Assembly: GCA_024998755.1 (NCBI GenBank)
Contig: JACEUU010000003.1
Coordinates: 124,001-188,000 of the forward strand
DNA length: 64,000 nt
Origin: Vampirovibrio sp.
Lineage (GTDB): Bacteria; Cyanobacteriota; Vampirovibrionia; Vampirovibrionales; JAJTHC01
Direction: 5' to 3'
Positions 52,763 through 61,869 of the stretch are shown in pieces. Both the position numbers and the translations under genes were made by a program. Under the pieces are notes generated by a model, which saw nothing but the letters and a program-made list of their open reading frames with translations, had not been told where the DNA came from and made no database searches. Position 1 is the stretch's first letter; every line of letters starts with the position of its first letter.

Positions 52763-54139
52763 ATGATGATGATGACTTCTTCTTCAAATTCTGGTAATGG
52801 GGCTTCTTTTCAACTATTAGGTAATCAGGCTGAAAAAACCCTATTAGCGGGTAAAACGGCTCAAACAGCTAGTAACCCTGTTGTAAAAGGCGGTCGGTTA
52901 TTAGAAGGGTTTACCCCTGAAACCACGGGTGTGGTAACGGGCAAGCCCAGCCAACAAGCGTTTGATTTTATTTCTTCAACAGATGGAGCTAGTACAGAAA
53001 AAACCACCAAATCGACCTCTTTTTCTGCTGGGTTTGAACGTCTAAGCGTAAAGCAGTTGCCTCGTAAAAAACCAGAATTCACCGCTGGTGCAGGCTCAAA
53101 AGATATGTTAATTGCCGCTTGGCTAACCCAGTGGATTACGACGGGCTTGGCAAAAGGTTCGCTAACTGAAAACCATTTACTTCCGCTAAAACAGGAAATT
53201 TCTGGCTATTTAGGCGTTAGTATTGGTACGGTTCAAAATGCTATTCGCTATGTGGAAGATGATGGCTTAGTAGAAAGCAAACAACGTATTGGTACACTCA
53301 TTCGAGGGGCTTCTGCTAATAGCACCACGGGTGAAACCACGATGGATGAAAGCCGTGTTCGTAAACAAACCTCTAAACGAGATACTGCGGTAGTAGCGTT
53401 ACAACAGTACTTTGTAAAAGCAAATTTTGAAATTGGGCAAGCGTTGCCGGCTTCACGGGAATTAGCGAAGGTGATTGGGTCTGCCCCTAATACCACCCGT
53501 TTGGCGTTAGAATTTTTGACTGTTCAAGGGCTACTTTCTAGCAATAATGCACGGGGTAAAAAAGCAAATTGGATTTTACAAGCCATTCCCAACTTGGAAG
53601 CAAACCAATTAGGTTCACAAATGGTGGTACAAACTGATACTTTGATTGACCAGCTAGAACGTGATTTGAAGCAGTTAATTTCTGATGATTATGAAGTGAA
53701 CATGAAGTTGCCTTCGCATTTGGAATTGGCGGAATCGCTCAAGGTTTCAATTAAAACGGTGCATGATGCCATGCAACGCTTGGTAATTCAAGGGTATGTG
53801 CATTCCAAACGAGGACGGTATGGTACGTTTGTAAGCCGTATTCCTAGCAACCTTATTAACGTTTCTGCTATTGAACAATTGTTTGTTCCTGCGGAAGAGC
53901 ACGCTGAACCAGAGGCGGCTTTTTACCACTATCAGCAGGCTGAAGAACAATTGCGGGCGTTGTTGAAAACGCAGTATAGCGTAGGGCAACAGTTACAACC
54001 CATGCCTGAATTGGCTACCCAGTTGGGCGTTTCTATGAATTCTGTTAGGCGGGCGTTGCAAACGTTGGCGGAAGAAGGCTTGGTTTCATTCAAACGGGGT
54101 CGCTTTGGCGGGACTATTGTAGAAAACATTCCTCAATAG
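52763..54139 (+). CDS. Regulator-like protein with four tandem GntR-type winged helices
   Basis: 458 residues beginning with four ATG codons. After a Ser/Thr-rich, probably disordered leader (1-105) come four GntR-like winged-helix units at about 112-182, 206-272, 290-362 and 385-455. Each shows the pattern of a first helix, a short loop with LP, the LA-x-x-L-G-V-S-x-x-T-V recognition helix, a second long helix ending in D/Q-G-L/Y-V, and a wing with GRxGTxV: units read EISGYLGVSIGTVQNAIRYV, ELAKVIGSAPNTTRLALEFL, ELAESLKVSIKTVHDAMQRL and ELATQLGVSMNSVRRALQTL. No effector, dimerisation or transferase domain is present. It probably binds DNA with several contacts. Flanked by long intergenic regions and a strong terminator, so monocistronic. 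Confidence 0.85.
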   Translation: MMMMTSSSNSGNGASFQLLGNQAEKTLLAGKTAQTASNPVVKGGRLLEGFTPETTGVVTGKPSQQAFDFISSTDGASTEKTTKSTSFSAGFERLSVKQLPRKKPEFTAGAGSKDMLIAAWLTQWITTGLAKGSLTENHLLPLKQEISGYLGVSIGTVQNAIRYVEDDGLVESKQRIGTLIRGASANSTTGETTMDESRVRKQTSKRDTAVVALQQYFVKANFEIGQALPASRELAKVIGSAPNTTRLALEFLTVQGLLSSNNARGKKANWILQAIPNLEANQLGSQMVVQTDTLIDQLERDLKQLISDDYEVNMKLPSHLELAESLKVSIKTVHDAMQRLVIQGYVHSKRGRYGTFVSRIPSNLINVSAIEQLFVPAEEHAEPEAAFYHYQQAEEQLRALLKTQYSVGQQLQPMPELATQLGVSMNSVRRALQTLAEEGLVSFKRGRFGGTIVENIPQ

Positions 54140-54155
54140 TTTTTAACAAAAATTC

Positions 54156-54201
54156 AAAAAAGAGAGATAAAGGTGTTTTAAACCCTTTATCTCTCTTTTT
54201 T
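54156..54201 (+). terminator. Bidirectional terminator
   Basis: Long stem AAAAAAGAGAGATAAAGG / CCTTTATCTCTCTTTTTT with a 10-nt loop, ending both sides in A/T runs; serves the winged-helix gene on the plus strand and possibly the minus-strand small gene. Confidence 0.85.
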
Positions 54202-54205
54202 AGCT

Positions 54206-54230
54206 TATACCAATTCAAAGATCGACTAGC
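54206..54230. repeat. Solo MITE end
   Basis: TATACCAATTCAAAGATCGA, the same terminal sequence as the TA-flanked MITEs. No inverted partner within the next few hundred bases. Confidence 0.5.
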
Positions 54231-54327
54231 ACTGTTTTATTCTACCAACACATAAGGGGACTGCGGTTGGGTTGCCCCACCACGAACACTCCCAAAAAAA
54301 TTCAGGGGCAAGCCCCTAAAAACCGCC

Positions 54328-54558
54328 CTAAATGACACCCCCTATGCCACTAGGGGCATTGACGAGGGGATGCTTTTTCGCCCCTTTTAATCTAGCCGTT
54401 TCTTCCAACGTTAAAAATCGTTTTTGCGGTGGGGGCGTTATCAACATTTTGTAATACCGAAGACTGGTTTCAGAGCCCAACTCTTCAATGCCTGAACGCA
54501 AAGTAACAGAAAAAACGACTGAAGGTTGAACCATTGAAATAGAAGTCGTAGCAATCAT
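54328..54558 (-). CDS. Small hypothetical protein
   Basis: 76 residues, ATG behind TAAGG. First half beta-like (SMVQPSVVFSVTLRSGIEEL), second half contains a helix FLTLEETARLKGAKKHPLVN. Not recognised. It starts 38 nt after manB on the same strand and may be the last gene of the manC-manB unit. Confidence 0.5.
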   Translation of the reverse strand: MIATTSISMVQPSVVFSVTLRSGIEELGSETSLRYYKMLITPPPQKRFLTLEETARLKGAKKHPLVNAPSGIGGVI

Positions 54559-54596
54559 CTTGTCATTTACCTTAGGGGAGAAATAGAACCCGCTTG

Positions 54597-56165
54597 TTAA
54601 TGGTGTCCACCGCCACCAGCGAGAGCTTCAGCTAAGCTCCAATTCGGAACAATCGGTGTGATGACGGTTGCTAAGGTTTGGTGCAACGCCGTTTCAATCG
54701 CTACCAAATGGGCTGCGGATGGAGCTTCCCATCGCAACGTCAACACGGGTTCCGTATTAGAAACCCTACACAACCAAAACCCACCCTGCACATTAAACCG
54801 AACCCCATCAATGGTTTCAATCGAAACCACGGGTAATTCTGCAAACTGTTGCAAGCCAATAACAGCCTTATGCAACGCTTCCATTACCTCAGCCCTATAA
54901 GCAACAGGCACAGGCAACCGTAATTCTTCTGATAAAAACGATTGCGGTAGCGTTTCATAAAGCGATGCCATGGTAGCATTGGGGTCTACCCGCCGAGCAT
55001 CATCTAAAAACCGAACTAACCGTAATGCGGCGTAAATACCGTCATCAAAGCCCCAATGGGTGTCTCTAAAGAAGAAATGTCCTGACAATTCACCGCCCAA
55101 TTTAGCGTCAATTTCTCGCATTTTCTGCTTAATATAAGCGTGCCCTGTAGGCGACATAACCGGCACAGCCCCCAACTTGGCTACCGTATCAAACAAATGC
55201 TGCGAACATTTCACTTCTGAAACCACGGTGGGCGGGGTTTCAAACGTGCCGTGGGCTAACATATCTTGCGTTAGAAAAATCAGCAACATATCGCCGGAAA
55301 TAACTCGTCCTTGGGCATCTACAACGCCTACACGGTCGCTATCACCATCAAACGCCACACCCATATCGGCTTTATTGGCTAAAACCGCTTCCTGCAAAAA
55401 CCGAAGGTTACTATGCACGCACGGGTCTGGGTGATGATTCGGGAAGTTGCCATCCGGTTCAGCAAACAAAGGAATCACTTCACACCCCAAGGCTTCCATC
55501 ACTTGCGGAGCAATCACGCCGGCTGTAGCATTACCACAATCAACCACCACTTTAGGGCGGGTGGGAAAGCGTCCAAAATGCTGGGTTGTCCATTTCGCAT
55601 AGGCTTCTAGTGGCGACCAATAAGTGATGTGTCCAATTTTATCATTACCGAAGGGGGTGGCTTCCACTTCGCCACTGGCAATTTTCAAAAAGCACGCTTT
55701 AAACTCAATCAACTCTTCTTTCTTCATCGAAAGCCCGTTAATACAAAGCTTCATGCCGTTATAGGGGGCTGGGTTATGACTAGCGGTAACCACTACGGAA
55801 GCATCTGGCTTGGGTAAACCAAAGGGATTTAAGCAAAAATATTCTGAAAAATACACAAGAGGAGAAGGCACCATGCCTAGCTTTAGCACATGAATACCCA
55901 TTTGGGTAACGGATTCAATAAAGGCGTTGGTCAACGCTTGAGAATGGATTCTAGCGTCATACCCAACGGAAATGGTTGGCATATGGGCAACATCCCACCC
56001 TTTATAGGTTTGCAACCAGTAGGCAAAGGCTTTACCCAGCAAACTATAGGTGGTTTCGTCAAACACGTCGGGGGTTACAATGGCTCGTAAATCATAAGTA
56101 CAGAAAAAATCTGCCGATGGGGCTTGTGTAGCAGTTTCAGGGGGTGTTGATGTTGTCGTCATCAT
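54597..56165 (-). CDS. manB: Phosphomannomutase / phosphoglucomutase
   Basis: Alpha-D-phosphohexomutase of 522 residues. Four-domain layout: sugar-binding start FFCTYDLRAIV, active-site serine loop VVTASHNPAPYNGMK at about residue 130, metal loop VAFDGDSDRVGVVD at about 275, GGELSGHFFFRDTHWGFDDG, and the C-terminal phosphate loop VSNTEPVLTLRWEA. The ManB/AlgC subgroup interconverts mannose-6-P and mannose-1-P (and often glucose phosphates), feeding manC upstream. Begins with ATGATG; an IS5-related MITE lies between it and manC. Confidence 0.94.
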   Translation of the reverse strand: MMTTTSTPPETATQAPSADFFCTYDLRAIVTPDVFDETTYSLLGKAFAYWLQTYKGWDVAHMPTISVGYDARIHSQALTNAFIESVTQMGIHVLKLGMVPSPLVYFSEYFCLNPFGLPKPDASVVVTASHNPAPYNGMKLCINGLSMKKEELIEFKACFLKIASGEVEATPFGNDKIGHITYWSPLEAYAKWTTQHFGRFPTRPKVVVDCGNATAGVIAPQVMEALGCEVIPLFAEPDGNFPNHHPDPCVHSNLRFLQEAVLANKADMGVAFDGDSDRVGVVDAQGRVISGDMLLIFLTQDMLAHGTFETPPTVVSEVKCSQHLFDTVAKLGAVPVMSPTGHAYIKQKMREIDAKLGGELSGHFFFRDTHWGFDDGIYAALRLVRFLDDARRVDPNATMASLYETLPQSFLSEELRLPVPVAYRAEVMEALHKAVIGLQQFAELPVVSIETIDGVRFNVQGGFWLCRVSNTEPVLTLRWEAPSAAHLVAIETALHQTLATVITPIVPNWSLAEALAGGGGHH

Positions 56166-56220
56166 AAACTTAAAACGTCCTTACTTAAAATACTGAAAAA
56201 ATCAACGCTCGGAATAACGA

Positions 56221-56364
56221 ATGAGGTTAGGGAAAAAGGTTTAGTGGGATGGGATAATGAGGCACGAGGAACGCAATGAGGGCGTTTACACTAGGTAAAT
56301 AACTGAAATGAGTACCGCAGTAACAAAATTAGCACGCCCAATGGGTCTTTTTCCGTAACCTCAT
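56221..56364. mobile_element. IS5-related MITE, 144 bp
   Basis: Near-perfect terminal inverted repeats ATGAGGTTAGGGAAAAAG and ATGAGGTTACGGAAAAAG (read inwards). The inner part GGTTACGGAAAAAG matches the ends of the two IS5-family copies (GAAGTTACGGAAAAAGGG), so this is probably a non-autonomous derivative moved by that transposase. No coding content. It separates manC from manB. Confidence 0.75.
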
Positions 56365-56370
56365 TAGAGC

Positions 56371-57879
56371 TTAGCCAACTGCTCCGGTAACGGTTGGCTT
56401 AATAGCAGAAAAAATAGTTGCCTCTGTAGGGGCAAGTGGGAAAACAAGGGCTTCAGTAGCCAGTAAAAACGTTGTTTTTTGGGCTAGAGCATTGAAATAA
56501 AAGGTATCTTCACCTGAAAGTACTTGGTGTTGCAATGGCTGTTGCAAAATAGCTTCTTGCGAAGACCCCCTTAATTCTAACCCACCAGAAAGCAGCGTAA
56601 TAGAAACAACCTTATTAGTAGGGTTAAATTGTAAGGCTTCTCCACCCACTAAGGTTACTTTAAACACTGTGGGTTCGCCCACTTCAGGCTTAACAATTTG
56701 TTCCCACTGTCCCCATGGGGCAAGTCCTGAACTTGGGGCGTGCAGGGAAGTGTGTGAAACCGCACTTAACGCATCTACTACCTGTTTGACGGATTGTGAA
56801 GAACCCGCTTTTGAAATCAGCAACGCATCAGGCGTATCTACCACGGTAATACCTTCTAGCCCCAGCAAGCCGATGGCTCGGTTGGTGTGGCTCCACACAA
56901 GGCAGTTGGTGGAATCTTGACTAACACCCTGCCCGTCATTCATTTGAATCCACCGATTATTTTGTTCGTCGGTTTGCGTCGGGCTGGTGGTTAATAGTTG
57001 TTGTAGGCTATCCCAACTACCAATATCGTTCCATTCGGTTCGCATGGGCACAACGGCTACTTTTTTGGCGTGTTCCATTACAGCATAATCGAACGAAATA
57101 TTGGGCATTTGGTTGAACTGATTATAAGCCGTTTCATACCCTTGGCTGACTAAATTGTAGATTTCGGGGGCGTGCAAGGCTAAGGCTTTATAAAGTGTTT
57201 CGCATGAAAGCACAAAAATGCCCGCATTCCACAAATACCGACCGGAATCTACATAATGCTGGGCGGTTTCTTCATTGGGCTTTTCAACAAACCGAACAGC
57301 TTCCAGCCAATCTAGCTGGCTATAATCTTGCCCTACTTCAATGTACCCATACCCTGTTTCTGGGTAATTTGCAGGTACGCCAAGTGTTACAATGTAACCT
57401 TCTTTTGCCAAGGCTTCGGCTTGTTGTAAGTGGGCTTGAAATACAGCAGCATCTGCCACCAAATGGTCTGCTGGTAGAATGGCTAGAATGGTATCCGATA
57501 AGCTTCCACCGGTTTTTTCCAAAATAAACTGAGCCGCTAAAGCGATGGCGGGGGCGGTATTTTTCCGAGAAGGTTCTACAATCACGTTAGGAATTAAGGC
57601 ATCTAAACTATGGTTGGCTAAATCTGTTTTCATCGCTTGGGCTAAATCGTTACCCGTTACCATATAAACGTGGCTTTCTACGCAACGCTGGCTAGTTTCT
57701 GTTCTTAAAACCGTTTGGCACAACAAGGAAGGGGCTTCAGCGGGGTTGACCCCTAATGATAAAAACTGCTTGGGTTTATGAGACCGTGATAAGGGCCATA
57801 GCCTTGTACCCCCACCGCCTGCTAAAATAAGGTGGTGTAGGTTACCGGTGTTAGAGGGTGATGTTGTGGGTTCATTCAT
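56371..57879 (-). CDS. manC: Mannose-1-phosphate guanylyltransferase
   Basis: Makes GDP-mannose for polysaccharide and glycan synthesis. 502 residues: nucleotidyltransferase start HLILAGGGGTRLWPLSRSHK (the common form has SGGSGTRLWPLSR), KPKQFLSLG, EPSRKNTAPAIALAA, ILPADHLV, FVEKPNEETA, WNAGIFVLS and WNDIGSWDSL. The C-terminal 100 residues are a cupin-like isomerase domain of the type II guanylyltransferase-isomerases, but the conserved PWGxYExL reads APWGQWEQI and metal ligands are not clear, so isomerase activity is doubtful. Confidence 0.92.
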   Translation of the reverse strand: MNEPTTSPSNTGNLHHLILAGGGGTRLWPLSRSHKPKQFLSLGVNPAEAPSLLCQTVLRTETSQRCVESHVYMVTGNDLAQAMKTDLANHSLDALIPNVIVEPSRKNTAPAIALAAQFILEKTGGSLSDTILAILPADHLVADAAVFQAHLQQAEALAKEGYIVTLGVPANYPETGYGYIEVGQDYSQLDWLEAVRFVEKPNEETAQHYVDSGRYLWNAGIFVLSCETLYKALALHAPEIYNLVSQGYETAYNQFNQMPNISFDYAVMEHAKKVAVVPMRTEWNDIGSWDSLQQLLTTSPTQTDEQNNRWIQMNDGQGVSQDSTNCLVWSHTNRAIGLLGLEGITVVDTPDALLISKAGSSQSVKQVVDALSAVSHTSLHAPSSGLAPWGQWEQIVKPEVGEPTVFKVTLVGGEALQFNPTNKVVSITLLSGGLELRGSSQEAILQQPLQHQVLSGEDTFYFNALAQKTTFLLATEALVFPLAPTEATIFSAIKPTVTGAVG

Positions 57880-58126
57880 GGCGGAATGCTATAATCCTTT
57901 TATCTAAAGTGAACTTAAAGATATAATAGAGTCTATCAAAAAAGAGAGCAGTTAGAAACAAAAAACAACATTTGCTTCCGTTAACACCCTTCTTCTTTAC
58001 ATAAAGGCTTCAACAAATAAACTGATGCGTTTAGATGAGATGATTTGTCAAAACCTGTTAACATTTCCTACAATAACGAATAACTGCCCAGTTCCATAGC
58101 CCCCATTCAGGAGATTTTCGTTACAA

Positions 58127-59029
58127 ATGACTTTTCAATTCACCCCCTCTTTCACCCCCACTCGCTATTTATTGGCTAGCCTGGCAATTACTGCCACTTT
58201 ATTACTAGCAACCAGCTTAGCTATTACCCCTACACCAACCGTCGATCCTAACAAAGTAGCCACACACCCCATCAAACAAGAAGCTCAACACAAGCCCATC
58301 GTGGTAGCAGATGCTGACAACATTTCCCTGCAGAGCATTCTTAAGCCTGAACAACAAAAACCTGCTGAAGCTTATGCCGTGGGTGGAGTAGATTCTTACA
58401 CTGCGGGAAAGGGTCGTTCTACGAATAATGGTAATTTATGGCAAGTTGTGTTTGCCTTATTAGCCGTTTCTGCAGGGGCTTGGGCTATTTTAAATACCGC
58501 TTGGTTTAAGGCTTTAGCTCAACACAAGGAAGCCCAGCTATTGCAAAAAAACGGGGCTTACCTTACACCTCCCAGCATAGTAAACGCCCCCCCTAGCGTA
58601 ACGACAGTATCTTCCCCCCTCCAAAAAGCGACTGATTGGGTGGCTTCGCTTTTACGCCCAGAAACCTCAGAATCTATCGCTACAGAACCCGCCCTTGCTA
58701 GCGTTTTGCAAACACTCCCTCTTCCTAGCGGACAATTTTTGGTTATGGTTCAAATAGCCGATACCATTCATAGCTTGGTTGTGGGGGGGCATCACCAACC
58801 CTTGTTAGTTGGCACTTGGCAGTCTGAAGCATTCGGCATAAGCCCTACTAATACAGACCCCGTTCAAACAGAAAAATGGATGGCACAAACCCCGCCAACG
58901 CCTACACCCACTGCACGAAAAGAAAACCTGCTAACTTCAAACGAGCTATTGACAGATTACGAAGCCTTGAACGCTACTGAAGAAGCCTTGTTTGGGCAAT
59001 TGCTACAACAAGAAAAAACGGTACTATAA
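58127..59029 (+). CDS. FliO-like flagellar assembly protein (tentative)
   Basis: 300 residues with two hydrophobic segments: an N-terminal signal-like helix (LLASLAITATLLLATSLAIT) and a second at about 103-122 (WQVVFALLAVSAGAWAIL). After a linker, residues about 195-230 read LQTLPLPSGQFLVMVQIADT followed by IHSLVVGGHHQPLLVGTW, which resembles the FliO cytosolic domain (L-x-L-x-x-x-x-L-V-x-V-x-V-G-x-x-x-L-L-L-G). FliO helps assemble the FliP-FliQ-FliR export gate. No other flagellar gene is adjacent. If not FliO, it is a membrane protein of unknown role. AGGAG lies about 12 nt upstream of the start. Confidence 0.5.
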   Translation: MTFQFTPSFTPTRYLLASLAITATLLLATSLAITPTPTVDPNKVATHPIKQEAQHKPIVVADADNISLQSILKPEQQKPAEAYAVGGVDSYTAGKGRSTNNGNLWQVVFALLAVSAGAWAILNTAWFKALAQHKEAQLLQKNGAYLTPPSIVNAPPSVTTVSSPLQKATDWVASLLRPETSESIATEPALASVLQTLPLPSGQFLVMVQIADTIHSLVVGGHHQPLLVGTWQSEAFGISPTNTDPVQTEKWMAQTPPTPTPTARKENLLTSNELLTDYEALNATEEALFGQLLQQEKTVL

Positions 59030-59100
59030 TACAGCTTTACTTGGTCTGTATGAGAATCATCGTGGTAAGGTAGTGATAGTTTTAGGTAAGCTAGCAATGT

Positions 59101-59128
59101 TTACTATCCTATTTTGCTTAGTATAATA
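59101..59128 (+). promoter_or_regulatory. Promoter for the sdhCAB operon
   Basis: TTTACT and TATAAT with a 16-bp spacer; the transcript would start near 59135, about 54 nt before sdhC. A strong TTGGAGG ribosome binding site follows 10 nt before the ATG. Confidence 0.5.
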
Positions 59129-59188
59129 GATTTTTTACCGTTGACGCTTGTTCTTAGAATCAGTCGTTTCGTTGGAGGTTACTTAAAT

Positions 59189-60022
59189 ATGGCAGAATTG
59201 AATGCCGCACCCGTATTGAAAACGCAAGGTTTTGGTATTACAGACCGTAAAGACGCTTGGTGGTGGGAACAAGTTTTTACCATTGTTGTAATGGGTTTGT
59301 TTACTATATATGCTACTTGGGCAGCTGCTGCTAATGCTTATTTTGAAGTAGGGCCTTATTTTTCTCCGTTTTATTCACCTAACTTAAAAGCTATGTTCCC
59401 TGAAGCATTCAGCTGGATGAGCTTTTCCCCAGCTTTCTTAATTCTATGGGCACCCCTAGGGTTTCGGGGTACTTGCTACTTCTACCGTAGAACTTACTAT
59501 CGGGCTATTTTTAACGATCCTCCTGCTTGTGCGGTTGATAAGCCAAAAGTAGGCTTACTTCGGTGGGCTGCAGACTATACAGGCGAAACGTTGTTTCCCT
59601 TTGTGTTACAAAACTTCCACCGCTACTTTATGTATGCCGCATTAGTTTTAGTGGTTTTCCACTGGAAGCACGTTTGGGACAGTATGTTCTACAAGGGTCA
59701 GTTCGGCGTGGGCGTGGGCAGTTTGGTAATTTTGTTAGATGCGGTTTTGCTTTCGCTTTATGTGTTTTCTTGCCATTCACTTCGGCACTTATTAGGCGGA
59801 AAGCTGAATAACTTTATGGCGAATATCTTCAGCAAGTTTCGTTTTTCCTTATGGGAAGGGCAGACCGTGTTAAATGGTCAACACTGGTTCTACGCTTGGG
59901 CTAGCTTGTTTACCGTAGGCTTGTGTGATTTATACATTCGGCTTACCGCCATGGGCGTTATTAAAGATTGGAATACTTGGGGCATTGATTGGTTAACCGT
60001 GCTTCCTGCAACGGGGCATTAA
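59189..60022 (+). CDS. sdhC: Succinate dehydrogenase / fumarate reductase membrane subunit
   Basis: 278 residues with about five membrane helices. FHRYFMYAALVLVVFHWKHV and SLYVFSCHSLRHLL carry His residues suitable as haem ligands. Aromatic-rich segments (WWWEQVFTIVVMGLFTIYAT, YFSPFYSPNL) resemble the single-subunit cytochrome b anchor seen with actinobacterial and related Sdh enzymes rather than the SdhC-SdhD pair. It is followed by sdhA and sdhB. Start 59189 is set by GGAGG; the frame upstream to 59114 is rejected. Confidence 0.8.
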   Translation: MAELNAAPVLKTQGFGITDRKDAWWWEQVFTIVVMGLFTIYATWAAAANAYFEVGPYFSPFYSPNLKAMFPEAFSWMSFSPAFLILWAPLGFRGTCYFYRRTYYRAIFNDPPACAVDKPKVGLLRWAADYTGETLFPFVLQNFHRYFMYAALVLVVFHWKHVWDSMFYKGQFGVGVGSLVILLDAVLLSLYVFSCHSLRHLLGGKLNNFMANIFSKFRFSLWEGQTVLNGQHWFYAWASLFTVGLCDLYIRLTAMGVIKDWNTWGIDWLTVLPATGH

Positions 60023-60089
60023 GCCTTTTTTCCCTCATTTAAAGCAATTCACAACCACTATTATTAAATAAGATGGAATACGAAATAAA

Positions 60090-61865
60090 ATGATGTCTTC
60101 TACTGAACACAATTATGAAACCAAATCGTATGACGTTATCGTCATCGGTGCGGGCGGTGCGGGCTTACGGGCGGCTATTGAAGCGTCTGCTCAAGGGGCT
60201 TCTGTGGCATTGGTTACCAAATCGTTACTGGGTAAAGCCCATACGGTTATGGCTGAAGGTGGTATGGCTGCGGCCTTAGGCAACCTAGATGCGGCTGATG
60301 GCTGGGTGCCACATTTTAAAGATAGTATCCGCGGTGGCAAATACATGAACAACTGGCGTATGGCTCAAATCCATGCCGAAGAAGCCCCTGAGCGGGTAAA
60401 AGAATTGGAACTTTGGGGAGCTGTGTTTGATAGAACCCCTGATGGACGGATTCTTCAACGAGCCTTTGGCGGACACACCTATCGTCGTTTAGCTCATGTA
60501 GGCGACCGTACTGGCTTAGAACTCATTCGTACCTTGCAGGATAAAGGCATCCACAGTGGTATTGACGTATTTATGGAATGTACCGTTACCAACTTGTTAG
60601 AAGAAAACGGACAAGTTTCGGGTGCATTTGGCTACTGGCGTGAAAGCGGACGGTTTATCTTATTTAAAGGTAAATCCATCGTTATGGCTTCGGGCGGTAT
60701 TGGTAAAGCCTTTGAAGTAACCTCTAATTCATGGGAATATACCGGTGATGGGCAAGCAATGGCAATGGCTATTGGTGCTGAACTCATCGATATGGAATTT
60801 TTACAATTCCACCCTACGGGCATGGTTTGTCCAGCCTCAGTTAAAGGTATTTTGGTAACTGAAGCGGTTCGGGGTGAAGGGGGTAAATTAACCAACGCCT
60901 TAGGCGAACGCTTCATGAAAAATTATGACCCTGAACGGATGGAATTGTCTACGAGAGACATCGTAGCCAAAGCTATTTACGCTGAAGTTCGTGATGGACG
61001 GGGTTCACCAAACGGTGGGGTATTCTTGGATATTTCACACCGTGGGGCAGATTATATTAAAAGAAAACTACCGTCGATGTATCACCAATTCTTAGAATTG
61101 GGCGATGTAGATATTACCAAAGGTCCAATGGAAGTAGGGCCTACCATGCACTACACCATGGGTGGTATTCGGGTTAATCCGGAAACGCAAGAATCGCCTA
61201 CGGTTAAGGGCTTATTCGCTGCGGGCGAATGTTCAGGTGGTATGCACGGTGCTAACCGCTTAGGCGGAAACTCTTTGTCTGACTTAATCGTTTTTGGTAG
61301 AAGAGCAGGGCTATACGCCGCGGAATTTGCTAAACAGCAAACCGAAATGCTTCCTATTGATAATGAAAAAGTAAAAGGGTACGCTCAAGCCTTGGTTGAA
61401 CCGTTTGAACGCAAAGGCACGGAAACCCCTTACCCCATTCATGCGGAATTACAGCATTTAATGCACACGAAAGTGGGCATTGTTCGGGAAGAAAAATTCT
61501 TGAAAGAAGCGATTGCTGAATTAGCCGTTTTGCGTGAACGGGCTAAAAAAGCGAGAGTTGATGGGTCTCGGGCGTACAACCCAGGTTGGCATTTGGCTCA
61601 TGATTTAATTAACATGATTGATGCGTCTGAAATTGTGGCTAAAGCCGCATTACAGCGGGAAGATAGCCGAGGCGGACATACCCGCTTAGACTTTAACTTC
61701 TCTGATGATAAAGTGTGGCGGCATCGTACCTCAGTTGCTAGCCGTGCAACGGATGGCACATTAACGGTTAGTTATTTTGATAAGCCTCAAATGCCGAAAG
61801 AACTTGTAGCTCTATTTGATAAGGCTGAAGAAAAAACAGCTTTTGAAACAGAAGGGAAATTCTAA
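60090..61865 (+). CDS. sdhA: Succinate dehydrogenase / fumarate reductase flavoprotein
   Basis: 591 residues. FAD-binding Rossmann start YDVIVIGAGGAGLRAAIEAS, the HTVMAEGGMAAALGN loop, FLQFHPTGMV, TEAVRGEGGKL, the catalytic SHRGADYIKRKLP region and MHYTMGGIRVNPETQ, AGECSGGMHGANRLGGNS, followed by the C-terminal helical domain (LRERAKKARVDGSRAYNPGW). Interconverts succinate and fumarate, exchanging electrons with the menaquinone or ubiquinone pool through SdhB and the membrane subunit. Begins with ATGATG. Confidence 0.95.
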   Translation: MMSSTEHNYETKSYDVIVIGAGGAGLRAAIEASAQGASVALVTKSLLGKAHTVMAEGGMAAALGNLDAADGWVPHFKDSIRGGKYMNNWRMAQIHAEEAPERVKELELWGAVFDRTPDGRILQRAFGGHTYRRLAHVGDRTGLELIRTLQDKGIHSGIDVFMECTVTNLLEENGQVSGAFGYWRESGRFILFKGKSIVMASGGIGKAFEVTSNSWEYTGDGQAMAMAIGAELIDMEFLQFHPTGMVCPASVKGILVTEAVRGEGGKLTNALGERFMKNYDPERMELSTRDIVAKAIYAEVRDGRGSPNGGVFLDISHRGADYIKRKLPSMYHQFLELGDVDITKGPMEVGPTMHYTMGGIRVNPETQESPTVKGLFAAGECSGGMHGANRLGGNSLSDLIVFGRRAGLYAAEFAKQQTEMLPIDNEKVKGYAQALVEPFERKGTETPYPIHAELQHLMHTKVGIVREEKFLKEAIAELAVLRERAKKARVDGSRAYNPGWHLAHDLINMIDASEIVAKAALQREDSRGGHTRLDFNFSDDKVWRHRTSVASRATDGTLTVSYFDKPQMPKELVALFDKAEEKTAFETEGKF

Positions 61866-61869
61866 CCCC

